From the NCBI RefSeq assembly GCF_019059575.1, contig NW_024882025.1:310001-374000 (forward strand): a stretch of 64,000 bases of DNA, read 5' to 3'. How positions within the stretch are numbered: position 1 is the first letter of the stretch; every line of letters begins with the position of its first letter. Under the pieces are notes generated by a model. The model ran no database searches, was not told the origin of the DNA, and worked only from the letters and a program-made list of their open reading frames with translations. The position numbers and the translations under genes were made by a program. This DNA comes from Amphibalanus amphitrite. Its lineage: Eukaryota > Arthropoda > Thecostraca > Balanomorpha > Balanidae. Shown one piece after another: positions 25,201 to 37,200 of this stretch.

Positions 25201-28200
25201 CGTGGGCACGCAGCAGCGCCACCGCCGCTGCCGGCTGGTGTCGCTGAGGAGCGAGGACTCGGACCGAGTGCCGGAGACCGATGAGGTGACCCTGCGCCGG
25301 CGGCGGCGGGTGCACCGTACCCGTCACCGCCGGGCGACCTATACAGGGCCGAAACGGATCGACCTGCGCCTGCCGCCGGATGGAATGAAGAAACGGCCGG
25401 CCACCCGGCGGCCACAGACGACCACCGCGGCCGGCGGCGGCCCGCGCAGCAGGGGAGGCAGCGGAGGCAGCGGAGGCAGTGGCGGGGGCACACTAGGGAA
25501 GTGGATGAAGGGCCGTCCAACCAGTGGGCAGAGTGACAACAGTGCTGGAGTCAGTTCGAGCGGCGGGAAATCCTCCAGCAGTGGCAGTAAGCCTGCTAGC
25601 AGTGTCAGAAAATTTGCCAGCAGTGGTAGTAAGTCTTCCAGTAGTGGCAGTAAGTCTGGAAGCAGTGGTAGCAAGTCTGACAGCAGCAGTAGCAAGTCTG
25701 ACACCTCCGATGAAGAAATCGACCAGTCTGATGACTCTGGCGGCGGCGGCGGCGATGTTGATGTTGTTGTACCCAGTCCCGGCGGCGGCAGCGGCGTGGA
25801 CCCGGCTCTGTGCGGCGGCTCGAGCCGCGAGGTGCGTGTCTGTGAGCCGCAGTGCGCCCTGGACGGTCAGTGGTCCGAGTGGGGCGCCTGGAGCGCCTGC
25901 TCCTCCGCCTGCGGGCCCGGCGTCAGCACGCGGGACCGGCTGTGCGGCGACCCTCCGCCGGCCGGCGGCGGACGCGACTGCGAGGGGGTCGGCTCCGAGG
26001 TGCACTACTGCTTCCAGCGGCCGTGCACGGTCGAGACGCGTCTCCTGGCGGCCTTCAACGGCAGCGGCTACCTGATCTACCGGCCGCTGTACATCCCAGC
26101 TGCGCTGCTGCTGGTGTACGTCCGCTTCCGGCCCGAGTCGGGCGACAGCGTGCTGCTGCACCGGTTCCAGAACAAGTGTCCCGAGCCGCACCACTGCGAC
26201 TGGGCGCGACTCTCGCTCGTCAGTGGGTTCCTGGTACTCGAGAGCACGATGCGTCAGTGCCGGGTGAAGCTCGAAGGCCGGCCGGCCGTGCAGATTGGTC
26301 ACTGGCACGAGGTGGCCGTCGCTATAGTCGGCGACCGCGCCTTTATGAGGCTGGATAACGCCGAGGAGCACCGCAAGGCGTACCTGAGCTGCGTGCCGGA
26401 CGGACCCAACTACGATATGGACATGTACGTGGGCTCGGACCGCAACCGGCGCTCGGCGTTCCACGGCACGGTGTCGGCGCTGGCCGTCAACTACATGGAG
26501 TACAGTCTGCGCATGGAGGCTGACTGGACGGCCGGCGGCGTGCCGGCCATCGCCGAGGGCGTCACCACCAGCGTGGCCACGGCGGATGACGTGTATGTGC
26601 GCCTGGAGGCGGCTGACTTTTTCACGGCGCAGTGTCCGACCAACAGTAGCGGAGACAGAGCCGGCAGTCACGGCCGCCGGCTGGACTTTGTCGCCACGTT
26701 CATGATCCGCCAGCACGGTGTGCTCATGTTCACCCGCGGCATCGAGGAGGCGTCGTTTGTGTTCGTCAAAACGGGTGGTGTGTTCCAGGTGTGCGCCCAA
26801 CTGGCGGCGGCGCGGGAGTGTCTGGCGTCCAGTCAGAGCGCTGAGCTGGATACGTGGTACCGACTGCGGGTGCTCATTGAACCCAAAGTGATGACCATGG
26901 TGGTGAATTTCGTCCACCGGACTCGTCTAATGCGCGGACTCGATTTCAGCGTCTGCCGTAAAATCGTATACGTGGGCGGCGGTCCCCCGGACACACTGAA
27001 AAAGATCGGCGAGAGTAACGGTTTCCAGGGTCTGGTGGAGTCGTTCCTGCTGAACGGCCGGCGTGACACGTCCCGCCAGATGTCCGTCAAAGAGTGGGGC
27101 GGCATGGTGAGCTCGGCCGTGGCCACGCTGGCTGACCACTACACCGAGGCCGTCTACCAGCAGGGCCACGCGCCGGCGCTCTCCTGCGACTACTCGGACG
27201 TGACGACCCCGGACAGCGGCGGCGGAGGCGGTGGGGGAGGGAAGAGCAAAGGAAAGGGCGCCGGGAAGAACGCCAGCTCTGCGCGTGTCCGCTGGCTGCG
27301 GCTGGACGAACTGATTGACGCGGACAGCGCGGCGGTGGAGCGCTCGCCGCCGTTCTCTGTGCTGCGGCTCGATCCTCACAGTAAGGACGTGCAGGGCTTC
27401 TACGGGTGTCTGGTGTCGACCCCGGCTCGCACCTGGCTCATACACGCGTTCGGTGTGTCGTTCGTTCGCACCACAGTGGTGGTGGCAGAGTCGCTCGCGG
27501 AGGAGTGGGTGGCGGTCATGAGCGCGCTCATTGGCTGTGTGCTGCTTCTGATGGCCGCGGGACTCCTGTATGCCAGTAAGAGTGGGCGATTTGGCCTGTT
27601 TCCCGGCCTACTGAGGATGATTTACGGTGAGCGGCTGTCCGAGAAGGACCAGCTCGACTATCTGCAGCTGCAGACGGGAGAGTTTGTGCGCGTGACGCCC
27701 TCCCGGCGCCGCCTGCTGCGCCCCTCCAAACAGTCCCTGCTGCTGTCACGGTCCCGTCACTCGCTGGCCACACCGTCACGGACCATCAGCATCACTCCGT
27801 CACGCGAAACCGAGTTCTTCCTGGAGCCGAGCAAACAGGTGCGCTTTGCCAGTCAGCTGAGCGTCAACCGCACGCCCTCGGGCCGGGCGCTGACACAGAC
27901 CCCCTCGGGCGCTCCGGTGACGGTGACCGGCTCCGGGCGGGTGGTGACGGCCCGCACCCTGCTGGGTACCGACGCGCACCTCTCGCCCAGCGGCCGGATC
28001 ACCGGGTATGACGTGGACGCGGCCTCTGACGGCTCCGAGGACCCCTCGCCGGACGGTTCGGACGACTCTCAGGAGGGGTCAGACGACTCGGGCACGCCGC
28101 TGCTGGCCGGCGCTGACTCACCGCCTGCGCAACTGAGCAGTATGGGCTCGACCCGGCAGCTGTCGACGCTGGGTAGTCGGATAACCTCGCCAGCCCTCTC

Positions 28201-31200
28201 AGAGAGCTGTTCGGAGGGCTACCCGCCTCCGCCGGGCACCGCGGACTCGGGGGATTCGGAACCGTTCTCTCCGTGAGGGGGTCTACTTGGGCGGGCCGTG
28301 GATCAATGAAGGGCGTAGCTGATAGTAACTGGAAAGTATTTGATCAACTGGGACAGAACTTGGTGCTGTTGACGGATGGGCCCGCGCTAGTGTCTTACCA
28401 TGATGCTAGAATGGACTGTTTGGTGTGCTATTTGCCGTGTTTTGTACTTATTCGCAACGAGCTCTTTACTGATGAATTTGTTGGTATAGCTATTGATTGC
28501 TATCTTGCTATCTTGGTGGCAGAACAACAGGAATAAACATTCGAATACACTTGTAAATATACCTTTTCCGTCCTTTGACTCTAATATTTGAATACTGATA
28601 ACGCCCGCCGTTTCATAACACGGTGCGGGAGATACGGACTTTTTTCTTCATATGCTACTCAGCGAGCACCGTGGAGGCCGGACATTAGACCAATCGCGCT
28701 TGCAGCCAAATATATTGACCTCTGGCTGTAACTGTTAGGAAGCATGAATGATACAGAACGCTGTACAAAATATCACGTGACTATCCTCCCTCTCCGCAGT
28801 TCATACAGCCTGGAGGAGGACAAGTTCCACGTGACCCGCTACATGGACGAGGAGCCGGCCCGGGTGGACTCGGTGAAACTTCTGGGTGACCCCGGCGGCT
28901 CGGAGATCCTGCAGGTCGTCATGCTCATACTGCGGGTGGAGGTGAGACGCAAACGGGAAAGGGAGAGGTGGGGGAGGGGTCCGGGAGCCCGTGCCGACAA
29001 ACTAAAGTGGCAGTCCCATGAGATCGTTGCTCTATGTACAGTACGAAAACAATGGTCCAACCCGAGTGGTGACTGTTTCGCCATATATTTCTTCAGGTGA
29101 CAATCTCAGACCCACGGCAGTTTCGGCATATTGGTAGCATGGTAGCCGATGCAGGCACAAACACAATGAGGTGATGACGAGTGAAGGTAACGATGGACCC
29201 GTAACAGAGACACTACGAATGAAAGCGCTGGTTTCCAAAGGCTATCGACAAGCGCAACGCTTATTTGCCGTAGCCTCTACCGTAGCCACCACCGTAGCCC
29301 CCACGGGAGCCTCCGTAGCCTCCACCGTAGCCCCCACCATATCCACCATAGCCTCCACCGTAGCCGCCGTAGCCTCCACGCAAGCCCGGCATGGGATCGG
29401 CGGACCGTTTGTAGCGGTAGCCTCCTCCGTAGCCGCCGTAGCCTCCACGGTAGCCTCCGTAGCCTCCACCGTAGCCGCCTCTATATCCGCCGCCGTAGCC
29501 TCTGCGGTGTCCGGCCACGGGCTCGGGACTGGCGGACCGTTTGTAGCGGTATCCGCCGTATCCGTATCCGTATCCGCCGTATCCGCGGTAGAACTTCCTC
29601 CTCTTGTGGGGCTCCGGCTCGCCTGTGACGAGGGCTAGCACCAGCAGAGTGAGGAGGGCGAAGCGCAGCATGGCGGCGGCGGCGGCGGGAGAGGTCTGGG
29701 GTGGGCGGCCGGTGGTCCGGGATGCCGTCAGTCCGCCGGCGCGCTGCCTATATACCGTGTCCGCGGGCTGCGGTCAGTCGGCCCGGTTTTTGTCGGTATT
29801 AGTGACCCTGGGTCAGCGAGGTCAGCCCAGATGCCAACGGCAGACGTTGATCTAAACAGAGCACGGGAGCTGCTAGAATGGCCGGTCGCCATAACATGTT
29901 AGATAGTCAGTCGATCAGTCTCTTTTTTATCAGTTTTTAACGGGTTGAGGTAGAGGTGTCAAAAGGTGAAAATTTTGGTAACCAGACTCGAACCAGACCC
30001 GACTGGACATTTCTGGAACCAGTCGGACCCGGTTTAAGTTGGCATCGGAACCAGTTGGACACGTTTCCCAAATGTCAATTAATGCAAACTATTTGTAGGT
30101 ATCAATAGTTGCATCATGTAAAACAGCCTTTTCCCACTGGGAACACTTATGAGCTACAGTGTGTAAAGAAACATACACGAACAAATGTTTTCTTTTCATT
30201 CACTTCAATATTTTGCAATCATGTGTAGTGTGCAAAATGTATGGTTTATGGCAGGACCCGGTTGGACCGGTCAGCAAATTTCCAGGAACCGGTCTGGGTT
30301 CTTTGGACCGGGTCCCCGGGTCCACATTTTGCCACCTCTAGGTTGAGGCCCTCTCCGCTAACTAACAGCGCCTGACACGGATGGTTCTGATTAAATCGTA
30401 CCGCATGCGGAACCGTAGCGAGTATCATATTGGGATAATACGTCACGACGTGTCCGGTCAAAAATAACTTGTCGAATGAAATGGTCCAAATTTGGACATG
30501 CGCGGTCCGTTTTTGTCTACTGGTGATATCGACTCGGTTGTATTGAATAAGTGGCAACCTTGGGACACTTTTATAGTCAAAAATGCACATTGCACAGCAG
30601 TGTTGCGCCCGCCCTGTGGAGTCAATGCCTGACATTTGTCACGTTTATTATATGGTCTACAAACGGTCTTTGAACGATGTTTGACTAAATTATGTTTTTG
30701 ATGATAAAATGACGTTTGATGTTTTTGAGTAAAGTGTCACTTTCCACGTTTGTAAATCTTCATTACGAGTTACGAACACCAGCAATATTTGCAAAAAGAA
30801 TGTTTGATTACATGCATAATGCAACAGCACCACTTAATCCTTAAAATCTAAACACGACACGATCGTTATTGGGAATCTTTTGAATCCTTCATTACACGCA
30901 GTGGTTAGAGAAGCTCGTTTGAAAAACTGACTCCATATCATGGATTGGTTTACAAACACTACCAAATGTGCCATTATCGATAGTCTCAATATAAGAGCAT
31001 GGCCAGTGGCCACCTCCCGGTTGTTCTGAAACTACTGAGCTGGTGGGTGCTGATTTGTTGGTAGCCGGGGGAAACCTCATAATCGCAGTTGGAATGAACG
31101 AGCCGAAATGGTCGCGATAATGTGCCGTGCTCAGCCGCTTGCACTTCTGCCATGGCATCTGTGTCTGACCTCGCTGACCCAGGGTCACGAGTGGGGACAA

Positions 31201-34200
31201 AAACCGGGCCGACTGACCGCAGCCCGCGGACACGGTATAAAGGCAGCGCGCCGGCAGACTGACGGCATCCCGGACCACCGGCCGCCCACCCCAGACCTCC
31301 CCCGCCGCCGCCGCCACCATGCTGCGCTTCGCCCTCCTCACTCTGCTGGTGCTAGCCCTCGTCACAGGCGAGCCGGAGCCCCACAAGAGGAGGAAGTTCT
31401 ACCGCGGATACGGCGGATACGGATACGGATACGGCGGATACCGCTACAAACGGTCCGCCAGTCCGGAGCCCGTGGCCGGACACCGCAGAGGCTACGGCGG
31501 CGGATATAGAGGCGGCTACGGTGGAGGCTACGGAGGCTACCGTGGAGGCTACGGCGGCTACGGAGGAGGCTACCGCTACAAGCGGTCCGCCGATCCCATG
31601 CCGGGTCTGCGTGGAGGCTACGGCGGCTACGGTGGAGGCTATGGTGGATATGGTGGGGGCTACGGTGGAGGCTACGGAGGCTCCCGTGGGGGCTACGGTG
31701 GAGGCTACGGTAGAGGCTACGGCAAATAAGCACCACGCTTGTCGATAGCCTTTGGAAACCAGCGCTTTCATTCGTAGTGTCTCTGTTACGGGTCCTCGTT
31801 GCCTTTGTTCTGTATGCCACTGTACCACAATGATATTGCCATATCGCTATGCTGCTATGCTTCGCTTGCCAAGCAACATGTCCAGACAGTGTCACTGTTG
31901 TGCATAAGGCGGCGGCCACGCCTCCAAAGACGGATTAATACAAAACCTATCGGAACACCTGTTATTTATATCTCGTCTAAAAGTTTAGGCACACCTACGT
32001 AAGCCAGAGAAACATCATGGTTGGAGCTAGCGTTTATGATGGTTCGTTGAATCACTACACCATGGATCATGAATGAGTATTATCTCAGGACATCGCCGTG
32101 ATGGAGAGCAGATATCAGGGCAAGTCTGGTCCGAATATGATGGGTGATTACTGCTGGACACTGCAGAGAGAGGAACGTCAGCAGGGGAGGAGACAAAGCA
32201 AGAATCAGAAGCGATTCTAACAAGAAGAGTTGCTGAGCGAAAGGAAGATGCCAAAGTGTTTGAAATGACCAAAAATCTTGCCTCTGTGGTCGAGAGGTAG
32301 CACAGATGGATGACCATACCGTTGGTTGATTGCACTTTGCCGTGATTGTACAATATGTGATTACCTACATTGCGCTGTGATGTGTGATATACATTTCTGT
32401 TCCAACAAATTCAATAGTTCTGTGCTCATCTGTGTTGCCTGGCTGTGGTAAATATGGATTAAAAAGATATATCATCTAGATCTAAGGATATCTACAATAG
32501 GCCAACAACAATGCATAAAAAGTGAGAATTTAAGGCATCAGTATGTGCCAGACAAAAAACTGAGCCCGATGGGGCAAAACGGTGACCAGATTTGGAATCA
32601 GCGGCCTCGAATTAGGGAAAAACGAATGCTCACCTCTCTGTACATTTTTGGCTGTTGATCAGTGTAATATGACTTAGCTGCTAGTAGTTGCCGACAAGTT
32701 TGCCAAAATGAGAATATTTTCGCTCTTTTTTATTTAGTATTTCAGTTCGCTCTATTTTATGACGGTGCCAGATATGCAACAATTGTTTGTTTGTGTTGTT
32801 GTTGCTGCTTTTTTAGTTAAAATAACCCGTTTAATCGATTTTATGTAGGGATGCCAAACGTTTCCTTCTATATTATTCCTTTTTATATAGCTGTGCTCGT
32901 AATGTTGCTTCGTCCCGTTTGAAACGTAACGGAATGATATAAGATTCTCTCCTGGGCCCAATCTCACCAAGTGGGGTAAACTCAATTTGGGGTAAAATAC
33001 CAAACTACCCCACTCCGTAACTACAAAAATACTACCCCGAAATTAGTTAAACTAGCTTGGTGAGATTGGGCCAAGTGCCCAAAATTAGTTACCCCGAAAT
33101 TAGTTAAACTAGCTTGGTGAGATTGGGCCAAGTGCCCAACCTCACCAAGCTAGTTTAACTAATTTCGGGATAGTATTTTTGTAGTTACGGAGTGGGGTAG
33201 TTTGGTATTTTACCCCAAATTGAGTTTACCCCACTTGGTGAGATTGGGCCCAGGTGAGCAAATGGTGAGCAAAGAACCACGGCCGAAGTAGTCACCTGTC
33301 CAAAAGTCACCTGTCAGTCTGCTATCATCGACCCATCGTATTGGCTTCTGCAACGGTGTGATGTGAGTGGCGAGCATCATATTTTTACGATACCCACCTT
33401 TTTATTTGTCGCTCCCATGATTTAGTCATTAACTGTGATTGACATTGTTTATGTAAATGGCTCTTGGCAGAACAGCTATTGTTAACTTGTATTCCTGACT
33501 CAGCGACTTGGCTGTCCTTGGACAAATAGTTTTATCGTGTAGTCATGGATGATATAATGCTCATCCATGGTGTAGTGATTCAACGAACCATCGCAAACAC
33601 TAGCTCCAAGTTGGAGCCTCCAACCATAATGTTTCTATGGCTTACGAGTTACGTAGAAGGTGTGCCTTAACTTTTTAGGCGAGATATACATAACTGGCGT
33701 TCCGATGGGTTTTGTATTAATCCGTCTTTGGAGGCTTAAACGCCGCCTCATACACAACAGTGACACTGTCTCGACATGTTGGTTGCCAAGCGAAGCATAG
33801 CAGCATAGCGACATGGCAATATCATTGTGGTACAGTGGCATACAGAGCAAAGGCAACGAGGACCCGTAACAGAGACACTACGAATGAAAGCGCTGGTTTA
33901 TAACGGCTATTGACAAGCGTAGTGCTTATTTGCCGTAGCCTCTACCGTAGCCCCCGCCGTAGCCTCCACGGGAGCCTCCGTAGCCTCCACCGTAGCCCCC
34001 ACCATATCCACCATAGCCTCCACCGTAGCCGCCGTAGCCTCCACGCAGGCCCGGCATGGGATCGGCGGACCGCTTGTAGCGGTAGCCTCCTCCGTAGCCG
34101 CCGTAGCCTCCACGGTAGCCTCCGTAGCCTCCACCGTAGCCGCCTCTATATCCGCCGCCGTAGCCTCTGCGGTGTCCGGCCACGGGCTCCGGGCTGGCGG

Positions 34201-37200
34201 ACCGTTTGTAGCGGTATCCGCCGTATCCGTATCCGTATCCGCCGTATCCGCGGTAGAACTTCCTCCTCTTGTGGGGCTCCGGCTCGCCTGTGACGAGGGC
34301 TAGCACCAGCAGAGTGAGGAGGGCGAAGCGCAGCATGGCGGCGGCGGCGGCGGGAGAGGTCTGGGGTGGGCGGCCGGCGGTCCGGGATGCCGTCAGTCGG
34401 CCGGCGCGCTGCCTTTATACCCGTGCCGTCTGTATCTTCGTGACCGTGGTCAGAACGGGTCACTTTTTGTTACCGCTGGCGGCCCTCGAAAGCCATGTTT
34501 TTCGAGCGCATTGCTGGAGTAGCTGCTGCTCTCATGCAATGGTCGTTGAATAATCATATGCGTCTTAGGTTTGATCTTGGGCCTGGCCTTACAGACAGCA
34601 TTCATGTGTATCACATCACATCATATACCGTGTATCTGCAATATTTGCTTAGCTTATTTGTCTGGACTTCTCTGTCTCATCAGTCCTCAGTTTGCTCGTT
34701 TTCTTCACACCCCTCAGTTCGTCCGTTAACAATCACTCTCCGTGTTTTTCAGCGGAAGCCGACGGTGGGTGACAAGTTCGCCAGTCGCGCCGGCCAGAAG
34801 GGCATCTGCAGCCGACTGCACGCCACTGAGGACTTGCCGTGGACGGAGAGCGGCCTGGTGCCCGACATCATCTTCAACCCGCACGGATTCCCCTCTCGAA
34901 TGACCATCGGTGAGACGACGGACGGATGCCACCGCATGACTGTTCTGTACTGGCTTAAACATCTGCCATCATGTAAAAGCTTTGAACGGAATTATGTAAG
35001 ACATATCACCATATAACTCTTTGCATTGTTTTCTCTGTGACTGATTCATCTACAAATGATATCTTTATCAAAATGCGTGGTGTATGTTGAACTAAAGACA
35101 AAATGATTAAGCATGCTAAAAAATGTTAATCATGCCGCCTGGACTCGGCTGTTTTGCCCGTATTTTACCGCTATATGCCCTGAACATTGACGCCTCTGTT
35201 GTCGGCAGCCATGATGGTGGAGTGCATGGCGGGCAAGGCGGGCGCCGTCAACGGCCACTGTTACGACGCCACGCCGTTCCGATTCAGTGAGGACAGCACG
35301 GCAATCGACTACTTCGGCCAGGTCCTGGAGCGAGGTGCGTGCGTTAGGCGGGGTCTGATAATGGTCCGGGATCCTGTGCGACGTTAGGTCCCCGGTGTGG
35401 TTTACATTTGCGTGAAATTAATTGGAGTTATATGCACTTGGGATGCAGGTGTGGCTTGCGCCGATTTCGCCTGGTAGATTGGTGTTGTAAAAAGTGAAGT
35501 GCGATGAAGGGTTTTGGTGACTTTTGTATCTGAATGTCTGTTAACCTTTTGTCCGGGATATTTTCGTTCAAGTAATAATGGCACCTATCCATTTAAAGAA
35601 AGCAGACCTGCTGCGCTGGACGATGCGTAACGCGACACTGGTGACACGTGTTAAAGGTAGTGTGCCAGCTTTCTTGGACCGTATGGAGTTAATGGCCCAG
35701 ATAAGGAGAACCGGATTTTTAGAACTTATCCATACCTTCAAAACTCATGGAAACGTCTTAAATTCTTCAAATTTTGAGTACCCCAGTGCGAAATTCGCCC
35801 CGACGGGTTGTCGGTCGTACCCCAACCACATTTCACACCACTATGAACAATAAATGCACACACTGAAATCGCTATTACCGATATGCTCATCCAATCAAGT
35901 TTCGATAAACCCGTTCATCATCATCTCCTGCGGTTTCGAACACGCCTGTTAGGTGGCTTCTGATGCTCGTCGAGGTCGGAATTTCCAAATACGCGTGGTG
36001 CGTCGGGCCGCGCGCTCTGACTTCGGCCAAGAAAAATGCGTCAGCTGATCATTGTCATTTCTGCCACTTGCGTGTGGTGAAATGGGCTCATAACTTATAA
36101 GACGGCTTTTTCATATCAATTATTTTACATAAAATCATATTTCAAACCATAAATAATGTTCGACAGCCAAATAAAAGAAACAATACCAATACGGGCTTAC
36201 AGTTTAAGGCTCGACATTGTGTTGTCTACGATTAGACAGCTGATAACTCATTCCCGTACGTCGTATGGTCGTAACACTATAATGACCTTTGCTTATTGTC
36301 ACAAGTGCGCCGCATTCGCGATTGTTGCCCGACGCCTGTTTGCAGGTGAGCCCACTACAGTTGTTATACATATCTAAAAACCGAAAAACTTTTAGGCGAA
36401 AAAGGCACTATTCCAGGCCCATTTTTGATTTTTTTTGCGATATTAGGTAAAAACAGAAGCTTCTTATCCTAGGAAAAATAAAATGGGAAATCTTTCAAAG
36501 GTGGCACACTACCTTTAATGCATGATTGAGTCACAGGCTGCTAGCTCACTAGCCCCTGCATTTCATCTGCCTTGTGTGTGCGTTTTTTCACGTTTTCTCC
36601 CCGTCTCCCTCCGTCAGCCGGTTACAACTACTACGGTACGGAGACCATGTACAGCGGCATCACCGGCACCGAACTGGAGGCCAAGATCTTCTTCGGCGTG
36701 ATCCACTACCAGCGGCTCAGGCACATGGTCTCAGACAAATGGCAGGTGGGTGCTGCGCGTGAGGGCTGTAATGTTACGTAATACGTGTACCCGCACCCTG
36801 GGACAGGTGGATCCGGGGCTGAGCAGCTGGTCTGGGTAACCTGGCAGAGTCCTCAATGGTCAGGAGCGGTGGGGGTTAACAGGAGAGGGGGCGGATGACA
36901 TTGATGACGGGTTCGATTCCGCCCCAGTGCCGGGGTGGAGGGCGCCCGGCACATTTCCGCCCCAGTGCAGACAGAGGGCGCCCGGCAGCCGGGTGGTCAC
37001 CGGTGACAGTCGCCTCAGGGACGGCCGGTGGGGCTGGGGAAGCATTTTGGAACCGGTATGGGGACTGGGTCAGCTGAGTGGCCAACACGTCTGTGACTCA
37101 CTGATCGGGATTTGCCTCACACACTGTCACTCTGCCCGGCAGCCACCTAATACAGTTCTGTTCAGCTGAGTAATGTGACAAACACGTATGATTTTATCTA

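Larger units (their letters stand above)
31231..34425. repeat. Large inverted repeat carrying GY-peptide copies 2 and 3
   Basis: Arms of about 853 bp (31231-32083) and 873 bp (33553-34425) are highly similar in opposite orientation, from the TATA box through the whole gene to about 350 bp past the stop. The spacer of about 1.5 kb contains a perfect-arm MITE. The two arms could form a long hairpin in POLR1B pre-mRNA. Confidence 0.9.

Noticed and set aside
25493-26917. 474-codon minus-strand frame opposite the TSP1/LamG gene
   Set aside because: Shadow of the real + strand frame; no family resemblance, His/Arg/Val-rich as expected from the complement of GC-rich codons.
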